A stretch of 64,000 bases of DNA from Tistlia consotensis USBA 355. Lineage in GTDB: Bacteria > Pseudomonadota > Alphaproteobacteria > Kiloniellales > DSM-21159. Under the pieces are notes generated by a model. The model was not told the DNA's origin and ran no database searches. It saw only the letters and a list, made by a program, of their open reading frames with translations. This document shows, piece after piece, positions 24,288-32,199 of this stretch. The translations under genes and the position numbers were made by a program. How positions within the stretch are numbered: position 1 is the first letter of the stretch; every line of letters begins with the position of its first letter. The stretch spans positions 62,001 through 126,000 of the forward strand of contig NZ_FWZX01000021.1 of assembly GCF_900177295.1 (NCBI RefSeq). The letters run 5' to 3'.

Positions 24288-25865
24288 ATGAAGGCGCAGA
24301 TTTTCGACGTCCTCGTCGTCGGCGCCGGCTCGGCCGGCTGCGTGCTGGCGGCGCGGCTCAGCGAGGATCCGGACTGCCGGGTCGCGCTGGTCGAGGCCGG
24401 CGAGCAGCCCAGCGACCCGGACATCGCCGATCCGCTGAAGTGGCCGGCGCTGCAGGGCCGCGCCTACGACTGGGCCTATCACACAGAGCCGCAGCGTCAC
24501 GGCGCCGGGCGCGTCCACGCCTGGCCGCGCGGACGCCTCGTCGGCGGCTCGTCCTGCCTGCACGCCATGGCCCATGTGCGCGGCCATCCCGACGACTTCG
24601 ACGCCTGGGCCCGGACCGGCTGCGCCGGCTGGGGCTTCGCCGACCTGCTGCCCTACTTCATCCGCAGCGAGAGCTCGCCCTTCGGGCCGTCGCCGCTGCA
24701 CGGCGACAGCGGGCCGGTCCGGCTGCTGACGCCGGGCGAGCCGCACCCGATCGTCGAGGCCTACCTGCAGGCCGGGGAGGAGATCGGCCTGGAGCCGACG
24801 CCGGAGCACAACGGCGCGCGCATGACCGGCCCGACGCTCAACAGCCTGACCATCGTCGACGGCAGGCGGCAGAGCGTCGCCGACGCCTACCTGACGCCGG
24901 CGGTGCTGGCCCGTCCCAACCTGACCCTGGTCACCGGCGCCCTGGTCGAGCGCCTGGCCTTCGCGCCCGGCGGCCGCTGCCGCGGACTCGAGCTTCGGCG
25001 CGGCGGCGCGGCCGAGACCCTGGTCGCCGAGCGCGAGGTGATCCTCTCGGCCGGGGCGATCGGCTCGCCGGCCCTGCTGCAGCGCTCCGGCATCGGCCCG
25101 GCCGACCTGCTGAGGCGGCTCGGTATCGCGGTGCGCCGGGACCTGCCCGGGGTCGGCGGCAACCTCCACGACCACCTGCTGTCCGGCGGCAACCTCTACC
25201 GCGCGAAGCGGCCGGTGCCGCCGTCGCGCTACCAGCACTCGGAATCGCTGACCTACGCGAACATCGGGACGGGGCAGGGCGCGCCGGAGATCGTCGCCGC
25301 CTGCGTCGTCGTGCCCGTGGTCACCGAGGCCTTCGCCGCGCCGCCGCCCGGCGAGGCCTACACCCTGATGTTCGGCTTCACCCATCCCGAGAGCCGCGGC
25401 ACGGTGCGCCTGCGCTCGGCCGATCCCGCGGTGCCGCCGGCGATCGACCCGAACTACCTCGCCGAGCCGCGGGACCGCGCGCACTACCTGGCGGCCCTCG
25501 AGTTCGCACGCGGCCTCGGTGCCGCCCGGGCGCTCGACGGCTGGCGCGCCGAGGAGCTGCTGCCGCGCCAGGCCGACCTCGGTTCCGAGGCGGCGCGCCT
25601 CGCCTTCCTCGAACGTGCCGCATTCACCCACCACCATCCGGTCGGCACCTGCCGCATGGGCGGCGACGCCGAGGCGGTCGTCGATCCGGCGCTGCGGCTG
25701 CGGGGGCTCGAGGGCCTGCGCGTCGTCGATGCGTCGGTGATGCCCTCGATCACCACGGGGCCGGTCAACGCCGCGGTCGTGGCGATCGCCGAGCGGGCGG
25801 CCGACCTGATCGCCGGACGGAGGCTGCTGCCGGCCGCGGCCGGCTTCGTGAAGGAACCAGCGTGA
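24288..25865 (+). CDS. pno: Pyridoxine 4-oxidase (GMC flavoprotein)
   Basis: This is a 525-aa FAD enzyme that oxidises pyridoxine to pyridoxal with O2, giving H2O2. The FAD motif is [19 protein letters not shown], the GMC signature GRLVGGSSCLHAMAHVRGH and the catalytic segment THHHPVGTCRMGGD. The stretches WPALQGRAYDW and RPVPPSRYQHSESLTY correspond closely to the remembered M. loti pyridoxine oxidase and distinguish it from choline dehydrogenase and from the GMC protein at 14066-15727. The ATG at 24288 has GGAAGG ten bases upstream; an upstream TTG start was rejected. The stop overlaps the next gene (TGATG). The H2O2 needs a catalase from elsewhere. Confidence 0.92.
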   Translation: MKAQIFDVLVVGAGSAGCVLAARLSEDPDCRVALVEAGEQPSDPDIADPLKWPALQGRAYDWAYHTEPQRHGAGRVHAWPRGRLVGGSSCLHAMAHVRGHPDDFDAWARTGCAGWGFADLLPYFIRSESSPFGPSPLHGDSGPVRLLTPGEPHPIVEAYLQAGEEIGLEPTPEHNGARMTGPTLNSLTIVDGRRQSVADAYLTPAVLARPNLTLVTGALVERLAFAPGGRCRGLELRRGGAAETLVAEREVILSAGAIGSPALLQRSGIGPADLLRRLGIAVRRDLPGVGGNLHDHLLSGGNLYRAKRPVPPSRYQHSESLTYANIGTGQGAPEIVAACVVVPVVTEAFAAPPPGEAYTLMFGFTHPESRGTVRLRSADPAVPPAIDPNYLAEPRDRAHYLAALEFARGLGAARALDGWRAEELLPRQADLGSEAARLAFLERAAFTHHHPVGTCRMGGDAEAVVDPALRLRGLEGLRVVDASVMPSITTGPVNAAVVAIAERAADLIAGRRLLPAAAGFVKEPA

Positions 25866-26323
25866 TGAACTCGACGACCTTGCCGATCGCCGCCGGCGCC
25901 CTGGCCCTGCTGCTGACCGTGCCGCCGGCGGCGGGGCCGGCCCTGGCCGAAGGCGAGGCGCAGCCGCCGCTCGATCTCAAGCCGGTGACCCTGACGCTGC
26001 GCAACGATTCGGCCGAGGTGCTGCGCTGCACGGCCGTGGAGGCGCATTTCATGAGCGAGCCGGTCGGCACGCTCGCCGCCGGGGAGAAGCTGACCATCGA
26101 CCTGCGCCGGGACGCCGCGAGCGGCACCCTGGCCCTGAAGCCGCGCGGCGGCCGCGACGTGCCGCTGGAGAACATTCTCTGCGGCCGCGACGCCGCCTGG
26201 ACCGAGAGCAAGGGCGAGCTGCCCCTGATCCGGGTCCGCGGCGACAAGGCGGCGCGGTTCGACGGCCGCTGCGGCGTCGCCAACGGCCGGGTCCAGTGCA
26301 TGGTCGAGCCGGCGAAGCAGTAG
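25865..26323 (+). CDS. Uncharacterised periplasmic protein coupled to pyridoxine oxidase
   Basis: I do not recognise this 152-aa protein. It has a Sec-type signal peptide (LPIAAGALALLLTVPPAAG, cleavage near PALAEG). The mature part is about 120 residues, predicted mainly beta, and has four Cys (in VLRCTAVE, NILCGRD, GRCGV and VQCMV) that could form two disulfides. The start overlaps the oxidase stop, so the two are translationally coupled. This suggests a periplasmic role linked to vitamin B6 use, such as ligand capture. No catalytic motif is visible. Confidence 0.75.
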   Translation: MNSTTLPIAAGALALLLTVPPAAGPALAEGEAQPPLDLKPVTLTLRNDSAEVLRCTAVEAHFMSEPVGTLAAGEKLTIDLRRDAASGTLALKPRGGRDVPLENILCGRDAAWTESKGELPLIRVRGDKAARFDGRCGVANGRVQCMVEPAKQ

Positions 26324-26344
26324 GGACGGCGCATCGGCGCCGTC

Positions 26345-26476
26345 CGTGCGCCCCTCGACAGGCTCGGGGTGAAGCGACAGTGGTGCAGGCGGTGAGGCTT
26401 GGCGACGGAAGAGACGTCGCCTGCTTCACCGACATCTCCTGCCTTGCTTCACCCCGAGCTTGTCGAGGGGCGCACG
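26345..26476. repeat. Intergenic palindromic (REP-like) element
   Basis: About 31-bp arms, CGTGCGCCCCTCGACAGGCT... (from 26345) and its inverted copy ending at 26476, flank about 70 bp. The core CCTCGACA(A/G)GCTCGGGGTGA is a common REP-type sequence in Proteobacteria. It separates the convergent periplasmic-protein and pyridoxal dehydrogenase genes. Confidence 0.85.
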
Positions 26477-26502
26477 GGCCGGTCAGCCAGCGTGTAGAGC
26501 TC

Positions 26503-27243
26503 CTACCAACGCACCATGCCGCCGTCGGCGACCAGGGTCTGGCCGGTGATCCAGTGGGCCTCCTCCGAGGCCAGGAAGGCGATCGCCGGGACGATGTCCT
26601 TGGGCGTGCCGTGGCCCTTGATCGCCTGCAGCATCTCGCAGAAGTCGAAGGCGTCCTTGTGCGGGCTCTCCTGCACGCCCTCGGTGTCGGTCAGGCCCGG
26701 CGCCACGCAGTTGACGGTGATGCGGTCGCCGCCCAGCTCGGTCGCCAGCGCCCGCGAGAAGGTCATGACGCCGCCCTTGGCGGCGACGTAGTGCGCCATG
26801 TTCGGCGTGCCGGCGAAGATCGAGTTGGAGCAGAGCGAGACGATGCGCCCGTAGCCGTTCCTGCGCATCGCCTCGGAGGAGGCGCGGCACATCAGGTAGA
26901 GGCCGTCGAGATTGACGCGCAGCACCCGGCGCCACTCCTCGAAGGTCAGGTCGTTCCAGGGCACGAAGGGCACGATCGCGGCGGCGTTGACCAGCACGTC
27001 GAGCTTGCCGCAGCGCGCCAGCACGGTCTCGTGCAGCCCGGCGACCGACTCGGGATCGCCGATGTCGACGCCGACGGCGAAGCACGAGCCGCCGGCCTCG
27101 GCGGCCTTGGCCTCGGCGCCCGCCTCGTTGATGTCGGCGAAGGCGACCGTCGCGCCCTCGCTGGCCAGGCGCAGCGCGGCAGCGCCGCCAATGCCCCTGG
27201 CCGAACCCGTGACGATGGCCACCCGGCCGTCGAACCTGCCCAT
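26503..27243 (-). CDS. Pyridoxal 4-dehydrogenase (SDR family)
   Basis: This is a 246-aa NAD-dependent short-chain dehydrogenase that oxidises pyridoxal (as its hemiacetal) to 4-pyridoxolactone. The nucleotide motif is TGSARGIGG and Asp37 (FADINE) favours NAD. The catalytic residues are Ser139, Tyr152 and Lys156 (HYVAAKGG). VNAAAIVPFVPW, FAGTPNMAHYVAAKGG, SPHKDAFDF, EMLQAIKG and WITGQTLVADGGMVR match the remembered M. loti enzyme closely, beyond what generic SDRs share. GAGG precedes the ATG. It is the last gene of the long operon headed by the bicupin. Its product feeds the lactonase encoded at 21958-22767. Confidence 0.92.
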   Translation of the reverse strand: MGRFDGRVAIVTGSARGIGGAAALRLASEGATVAFADINEAGAEAKAAEAGGSCFAVGVDIGDPESVAGLHETVLARCGKLDVLVNAAAIVPFVPWNDLTFEEWRRVLRVNLDGLYLMCRASSEAMRRNGYGRIVSLCSNSIFAGTPNMAHYVAAKGGVMTFSRALATELGGDRITVNCVAPGLTDTEGVQESPHKDAFDFCEMLQAIKGHGTPKDIVPAIAFLASEEAHWITGQTLVADGGMVRW

Positions 27244-27320
27244 GCTTCGCCTCCTCTGGTCTCTTTCTCCGGGTCGGAACGGGCGCCGCCGGCCGCGCGG
27301 GGCGGCGGCGGCGCCCCGTC

Positions 27321-28346
27321 TCAGCGCCTGGCCTCGACGACGTCCATCAGCTGCTTGTACTCCGCGGCGACCTTCGGGTCGGAGGTCAGGATCTTGTCGC
27401 TGACCTCCTTGAAGGTCTTGGTCATGCTGGCCCTGTCCTCGGCGCTCAGCTCCAGGATCTCGCCGCCGTGGTCGGTCCAGGCCTTGTTGGCCTTCTCGAC
27501 GTTGGCGATGCCCCAGGGCAGGACGGCCTCCTCGGCGGCGCGGCCGGCCTCGACGATCGCCTTCTGGACGTCCGCCGGCTGCGACTGGAACCAGTCCTCG
27601 TTGACCACGTCGACCGAGACGATCAGCGAGAACTGCAGGTCGGTCACGTACTTGGCGATGTCGTAGTACTTGAAGGCGGTCAGGATCGGCATGCCGGCCA
27701 GCATGCCGTCGATGGCGCCGGCCTGCAGGGCCGGCACGACCTCGCTGAGCGGCAGCGGCAGCGGGCTGGCGCCGATCGCAGACATCGGCTTGATCTGCAG
27801 CGGCGAGGCGAAGGTGCGGATCTTCAGGCCCTCGAGGTCGGAGAGCTTCGGCGCCGGCTGCTTGGTCAGCACCAGGAAGGGGCTGTTGTAGATCGCGCCG
27901 ATGATCCTGAGGCCCTTGTCGAGCGCCATGGTCTCGATGTGGTCGCGGTACTCGGGATCGTGGATCACCTTCGCCAGGTGCTCCGGCGAATCGAAGATGC
28001 CCGGCGCGTCGAAGATCTGCAGGGTCGGCTCGGTGCCGACCAGGAACGCGGTCGGTGTGATGAAGGATTCGATGGTGCCGAGCAGCACGCCCTCGACCAT
28101 GCGCGGGATCGTGCCGAGCTGGCTGGCCGGATAGATCTCGACCTTGACCTTGTCGCCGACCCGCTTTTCCAGCTCCTGGGCGAAGACCTTCTGCCACTCG
28201 TGCTGGACGTCGTTGATGGTCGCGCTGGCCAGCTTCATCGTGGTCTGGGCCTGGGCCGGCAGCGCGCCGGCGGCGCAGAGGGCGAGGGCGCCGGCGGCCA
28301 AGGCGCCGAGGCGCCGCCGACTGAGGAAGGGGGTGCCGTGGGTCAT
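27321..28346 (-). CDS. dctP: TRAP transporter substrate-binding protein DctP
   Basis: This is a periplasmic receptor of 341 aa with an N-terminal signal containing Arg-Arg-Arg (SRRRLGALAAGALALCAAG), which might use Tat or Sec. The mature part begins QTTMKLASATINDVQHEWQK. The segment LSDLEGLKIRTFASP carries the usual ligand-binding Arg region. It lies between dctM and pyridoxal dehydrogenase in the same operon. A pyridine carboxylate or an open-chain product of B6 degradation is the likeliest ligand (inferred). It is not closely similar to the DctP at 7795-8886. Confidence 0.9.
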   Translation of the reverse strand: MTHGTPFLSRRRLGALAAGALALCAAGALPAQAQTTMKLASATINDVQHEWQKVFAQELEKRVGDKVKVEIYPASQLGTIPRMVEGVLLGTIESFITPTAFLVGTEPTLQIFDAPGIFDSPEHLAKVIHDPEYRDHIETMALDKGLRIIGAIYNSPFLVLTKQPAPKLSDLEGLKIRTFASPLQIKPMSAIGASPLPLPLSEVVPALQAGAIDGMLAGMPILTAFKYYDIAKYVTDLQFSLIVSVDVVNEDWFQSQPADVQKAIVEAGRAAEEAVLPWGIANVEKANKAWTDHGGEILELSAEDRASMTKTFKEVSDKILTSDPKVAAEYKQLMDVVEARR

Positions 28347-28377
28347 GGTCTGCGTCCTTTCCGTTGGTGAAGCCCGT

Positions 28378-29667
28378 TTAGAGAAGTGTCGTGAGCCAGA
28401 GGGACAGCGGCGGCAGGTAGGTGATGATCATCAGGGTCGCGACCTGCACCAGGAAGAAGCCCAGGACGCCCCGGCAGACGTCCCAGATGTCGGCCTTCAG
28501 CACCGACTGGGCGACGAAGAGGTTGAGGCCGAAGGGCGGGGTGAACATGCCGATCGACAGGTTCACCGTCATGATGATGCCGAAGTGGATCGGGTCGATG
28601 CCCAGGTGCTTGACGATCGGCAGCAGGATCGGCGTCAGCACCAGGATCGCCGAGGTCGGGTCGATGAAGCAGCCGAGCACCAGCAGGATGGCGTTGATGG
28701 TCAGCAGGAAGACGGTCGGCGAGAGGTCGGCCTGCTGGACCCAGCCGATCAGCGCCTGGGGCACGCCCTGCACCGTCAGGCACCAGGAGAAGAGCGCGGC
28801 GGCTGAGACGATGACCAGGATCTGGCCGGTCAGGTAGGCCGAGTCCGAGGCGGCCTCCAGGATCTCGCCCCAGGTCAGGCTGCGGTAGCCCCAGCGCGCC
28901 AGCAGCATCGAGTAGAGGCAGGCGACGCCGCCGGCCTCGGTCGGCGAGAAGACCCCGAGGTAGATGCCGGACAGCACGATCAGCGGCATCGCCAGCGCCC
29001 CGGCGGAATGGACCGTGGCGGCGCGGAAGCCCATGCGCCCGGCCTCGGCGATCTCGGTGCCGGCCCGCCCGATGTCGCCCCGGCGCAGGCGCACCCAGAG
29101 CACGACGAAGGCGGCCATGGCCAGCGAGATGAGCAGGCCTGGCAGGATGCCGGCGATGAACAGCTTGGAGATCGACTGCTCGCCGCTGGCGCCGTAGAGG
29201 ATCATCGCGATGCTCGGCGGGATGACGATGGCGACGGCGCCGGAGGAGGCGATCAGGCCGAGCGAGAAGCGCCTGCCGTAGCGCGCTTTCAGGAGGTCGG
29301 CATAGAGCGTGCGCCCGGTCGCCGCGACGGTCGCCGGGCTGGAGCCGGAGACCGCGCCGAGGATCGTCGCGCTGGCGATGGTCGTGACGCCCAGGCTGCC
29401 GCGCAGGTGGCCGGTGAAGGACTGGATCCAGAGCACCAGGCGGTCCGAGACGCCGCAGCGGCTCATCAGCTCGCCGGCGAAGACGAAGAAGGGCACGGCG
29501 AGCAGGGCGTAGTTCTCGACGCCGCCGAACAGGATCTGGTGGACCGCCAGGGGCGGCACCGACATGACCAGGGCCATGGTCAGCGCGCCGGCCGCGAGCA
29601 GCACGGTGAAGACCGGGAAGCCGAGCACGAAGAGCGCGATCGGCAGGACGGCGAGGGTCCAGATCAC
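28378..29667 (-). CDS. dctM: TRAP transporter large membrane subunit DctM
   Basis: This is the large TRAP subunit, 429 aa and about 12 hydrophobic segments. Family motifs include TILGAVSGSSPATVAATGRT, AIVIPPSIAMILYGA, FSPTEAGGVA and the C-terminal TPPFGLNLFVAQS. Its start overlaps the dctQ stop by four bases. It moves the DctP-bound substrate inward using the ion gradient. Confidence 0.93.
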   Translation of the reverse strand: MIWTLAVLPIALFVLGFPVFTVLLAAGALTMALVMSVPPLAVHQILFGGVENYALLAVPFFVFAGELMSRCGVSDRLVLWIQSFTGHLRGSLGVTTIASATILGAVSGSSPATVAATGRTLYADLLKARYGRRFSLGLIASSGAVAIVIPPSIAMILYGASGEQSISKLFIAGILPGLLISLAMAAFVVLWVRLRRGDIGRAGTEIAEAGRMGFRAATVHSAGALAMPLIVLSGIYLGVFSPTEAGGVACLYSMLLARWGYRSLTWGEILEAASDSAYLTGQILVIVSAAALFSWCLTVQGVPQALIGWVQQADLSPTVFLLTINAILLVLGCFIDPTSAILVLTPILLPIVKHLGIDPIHFGIIMTVNLSIGMFTPPFGLNLFVAQSVLKADIWDVCRGVLGFFLVQVATLMIITYLPPLSLWLTTLL

Positions 29668-30179
29668 CGCGGCTCCTCCCCGGTCCCGTCCGAGGCCGCC
29701 GGCGGCTGCGGTGGCCGCAGGGCGTTGCGCAGCGAGAAGGCCAGGATCAGCAGGAAGCTGACCAGCACCGCGGCGTGCGGGACGACCATCGGCAGGCCGA
29801 GCGCCATCGAGCTCTGGCCGACCCGGGTGAGCTTCTGCAGCACGGCCCAGGATTGCAGCGCGACGTAGCCGGACAGCGTGGCGATCGCGAGGTGGCGGAC
29901 GACCTGGAGCAGCCGCCGCGGCCCCGGCGGCAGCAGCCGCTCGACGATGTCGAAGCCGAGGTGGCCCTGGCGCGCCGTGACCAGCACGGCGCCCAGGAAG
30001 ACCAGCCAGACCATGGCGAAGACCAGCAGCTCGTCGGAGCCCTCGATCGCCTTGCCGAAGAGGTAGCGCCCGGCCGCGTTGGCGACGTTGAGCAGCACCA
30101 TGGCGATCAGCAGCAGGCCGAGCAGCTTGCGGAAGATCGAAGCGGCGGCCTTCACGCTTCCCGAGACGCCCCCCGTCAT
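29664..30179 (-). CDS. dctQ: TRAP transporter small membrane subunit DctQ
   Basis: This is the small TRAP subunit, 171 aa with four helices; NAAGRYLFGKAIEGSDELLVF and ARQGHLGFDIVERLL are characteristic. The ATG at 30179 has GGGGGGAAAGG upstream, better supported than a longer reading. It follows the FHMPC dehydrogenase-like gene by 47 bases on the same strand and overlaps dctM (ATGA). Confidence 0.88.
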   Translation of the reverse strand: MTGGVSGSVKAAASIFRKLLGLLLIAMVLLNVANAAGRYLFGKAIEGSDELLVFAMVWLVFLGAVLVTARQGHLGFDIVERLLPPGPRRLLQVVRHLAIATLSGYVALQSWAVLQKLTRVGQSSMALGLPMVVPHAAVLVSFLLILAFSLRNALRPPQPPAASDGTGEEPR

Positions 30180-30226
30180 CTGCCTTTCCCCCCGGAAGGC
30201 CGGCCCGCGCGGCACGCGGCCGGCCG

Positions 30227-31147
30227 TTAGTCCTCGGTCAGCGCCTTGCGCACCGCGACGAAGCGATTCGCCCGCTCGGCGCGCAGCGACTGCAGCTCGC
30301 CGGGCGCGTAGTCGAACAGGCCGGCGCCGCTCTTCAGGCCGAGCCGGCCCCGGCCGATCCGCTCGGCGATCGCGCCGGAGACGTCCGCGCGCCGGCTCAG
30401 CTCGGGATTGAGGTAGGAGGCGACCGACTGGTAGATGTCGAGCCCGGCCATGTCGAGCAGCTTCATCGGGCCGACGATGGCGAGCTTGTAGCCGATGCCC
30501 CAGGACACGCAGGTGTCCAGGTCCTCGGGCTCGATCACGCCCTCCTCGACCAGGTCCAGGGCCTCGCGCATGATCGCATAGAGCACCCGGTTCTCGACGA
30601 AGCCCGGCACGTCCTTCTTGACCACGACCGGCAGCAGGCCGAGGCCGCGGATGAGGGCGACCATCCAGTCGCGCGTCGCCGTGCCGGTCTGCCGGCCGGC
30701 CACGACCTCGATCATCGGGATCAGGTGCGGCGGGTTCGACCAGTGCATGCCGACGACCCGCTCGGGGCGGGAGACGACGGCCTGCAGCTTGGTGATCGGG
30801 ATGCCCGAGGTGTCCGAGGCGATGATGCAGTCGGTGCCGACGGCGGCGTCGATCTGCCGGAACACCTGCTGCTTCAGCTCCAGCTTCTCGGGCACGTTCT
30901 CCAGCACCAGGTCGGCGCCGGCGACGGCCTCCTCCAGGCTGCCGGCGAAGGCGACCGCCGTCGCGTCGCCCCTGGCCGGCGTGCCCAGGCGGTCGAGCAG
31001 GCCGGCGATCGCCGGCAGCTCGCCGCGGGCGCGCTCGACGGCGGCCGGTGCCGTGTCGCAGGCGCGCACGGTCAGGCCGCCGCGGGCCAGCACCGCCGCG
31101 ATGCCGGCGCCCATCGTGCCGAGGCCGATGACCGCGGCAATGGTCAC
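30227..31147 (-). CDS. 3-hydroxyacyl-CoA dehydrogenase-fold enzyme, probable FHMPC dehydrogenase of B6 degradation
   Basis: This is a 306-aa enzyme with the GLGTMGAG NAD motif (residues 8-15) and the C-terminal 3HCDH domain. In M. loti the enzyme that oxidises 5-formyl-3-hydroxy-2-methylpyridine-4-carboxylate to the 4,5-dicarboxylate has this unusual fold. The stretches SDTSGIPITKLQA, GMHWSNPPHLIPMIEVVAG, VVVKKDVPGFVENRVLYA and EPEDLDTCVSWGIGYK match that protein as I remember it. The GTG at 31147 overlaps the GST stop. Its operon also contains pyridoxal dehydrogenase, which supports the assignment. The alternative is a carnitine or 3-hydroxybutyryl-CoA dehydrogenase. Confidence 0.85.
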   Translation of the reverse strand: MTIAAVIGLGTMGAGIAAVLARGGLTVRACDTAPAAVERARGELPAIAGLLDRLGTPARGDATAVAFAGSLEEAVAGADLVLENVPEKLELKQQVFRQIDAAVGTDCIIASDTSGIPITKLQAVVSRPERVVGMHWSNPPHLIPMIEVVAGRQTGTATRDWMVALIRGLGLLPVVVKKDVPGFVENRVLYAIMREALDLVEEGVIEPEDLDTCVSWGIGYKLAIVGPMKLLDMAGLDIYQSVASYLNPELSRRADVSGAIAERIGRGRLGLKSGAGLFDYAPGELQSLRAERANRFVAVRKALTED

Positions 31148-31731
31148 GCCGAGCAGGCCTTCTGGAACGAGGGCCTGGCGGCCAGCTTCCCGTGCCAGGC
31201 GCGCAGCGCCGGCAGGGGCGGCAGCTCGACCGGGAAGCCGAGGCAGCGGTGCACGATCGGCGCCAGGGCGATCTCGGCGAGGCTGATCTCGGAGCCGGCC
31301 AGCCAGGGCGACCGGGCGAGCCGTCCCTCGAGCAGGGTCAGGCACTCGACCAGCGTCTTGGCCGCCGCCTCGGGCACGCTCTCGCCGCCCTTCGACGCCT
31401 TGAAGATCGCGACGTAGGTGTCGTTGAGCGCGGCCAGCAGCCAGTCCATCCAGGGCTCGATCCGGGCCCGCGCGGCGAGGTCGGCGGGATAGAGCGCCGA
31501 GCCGGCCTTGGCCGCGATGTAGCGCAGGATGCTGTGCGACTCCCAGATGGTCAGCTCGCCGTCGACGAGGGTCGGCACCTTGCCGGCCGGGTTCATCGCC
31601 AGGTACTCGGCGCTGCCGGTGTTGCCGAACTGGCGGCCGTAGTCCTCGCGGCTGTAGTCGGCACCGAGCTCCTCCAGCAGGAAGAGCACCTTCTGCACGT
31701 TGCCGGAAGTCTTGCGTCCCAGGACTTTCAT
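31144..31731 (-). CDS. Glutathione S-transferase family protein
   Basis: This is a GST of 195 aa. An N-terminal thioredoxin-like domain (VLGRKTSGNVQKVLFLLEEL, with the NPAGKVPTL cis-Pro loop and WESHSILRYIA) is followed by a helical domain that includes WLAGSEISLAEIAL. The Ser/Thr near residue 9 could activate glutathione. In aromatic pathways GST-fold enzymes isomerise the cis ring-cleavage product (maleylpyruvate isomerase). Here it follows a gentisate-dioxygenase-like gene in the same operon, so a similar isomerase role is possible. General detoxification is the alternative. Confidence 0.88.
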   Translation of the reverse strand: MKVLGRKTSGNVQKVLFLLEELGADYSREDYGRQFGNTGSAEYLAMNPAGKVPTLVDGELTIWESHSILRYIAAKAGSALYPADLAARARIEPWMDWLLAALNDTYVAIFKASKGGESVPEAAAKTLVECLTLLEGRLARSPWLAGSEISLAEIALAPIVHRCLGFPVELPPLPALRAWHGKLAARPSFQKACSA

Positions 31732-31801
31732 GTCGGGCTCCGTCGTTGTCTTCGGTTTTTCTGGCTTCGTCGATCTTCTGGATCGCGGAGGCGGGGCCGG
31801 C

Positions 31802-32185
31802 TCAGCCCTTGACGGGCAGGTAGGCGACCGCGTCCATCTCGATCTTGGTGTCGATGACGGCGCGCGCCTCGACGGTCGTGCGCGAGACCATCCCGTCCGG
31901 GAAGAACTCGGCGAAGACCTTGTTGTAGCGGCCGAAATTGCGCGCGTCCTCGAGGTAGACCGTGACCTTGCAGACGTCCGAGAGGTCGCCGCCCGCGGCC
32001 TTGAGGACGCGCCGGATCGACTCGATGGTCCAGCGCGTCTGCTCCTCGATCGGGCCGTCGCACATGTTGCCGTCCGCGTCCTTGGCGACCTGGCCGGAGA
32101 CGAACAGGAAGTCACCGGCGCGCACGCCCGGATGGAAGGGCAGGTTGGGGTTCTTCTTGCCGACCGGCGTGATCTTGCCGCTCAT
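31802..32185 (-). CDS. RidA/YjgF family imine-enamine deaminase
   Basis: This is a 127-aa trimeric RidA-type protein. The conserved VSGQVAKDADGN, VCKVTVYLED and RTTVEARAV segments are present, with Arg in the carboxylate-binding position. RidA proteins hydrolyse reactive enamines or imines. It is encoded within the B6-linked operon, between the LVIVD and GST genes. It could therefore deaminate the nitrogen-bearing open-chain product formed when a pyridine ring is cleaved (inferred). RidA relatives in tryptophan and nitroaromatic pathways act in a comparable way. Confidence 0.9.
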   Translation of the reverse strand: MSGKITPVGKKNPNLPFHPGVRAGDFLFVSGQVAKDADGNMCDGPIEEQTRWTIESIRRVLKAAGGDLSDVCKVTVYLEDARNFGRYNKVFAEFFPDGMVSRTTVEARAVIDTKIEMDAVAYLPVKG

Positions 32186-32199
32186 GCGCTGTGGCTCCT

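Noticed and set aside
31144-31731. Naming the GST as maleylpyruvate isomerase
   Set aside because: The position is suggestive, but no residue specific to that enzyme can be seen, so only the family was called.
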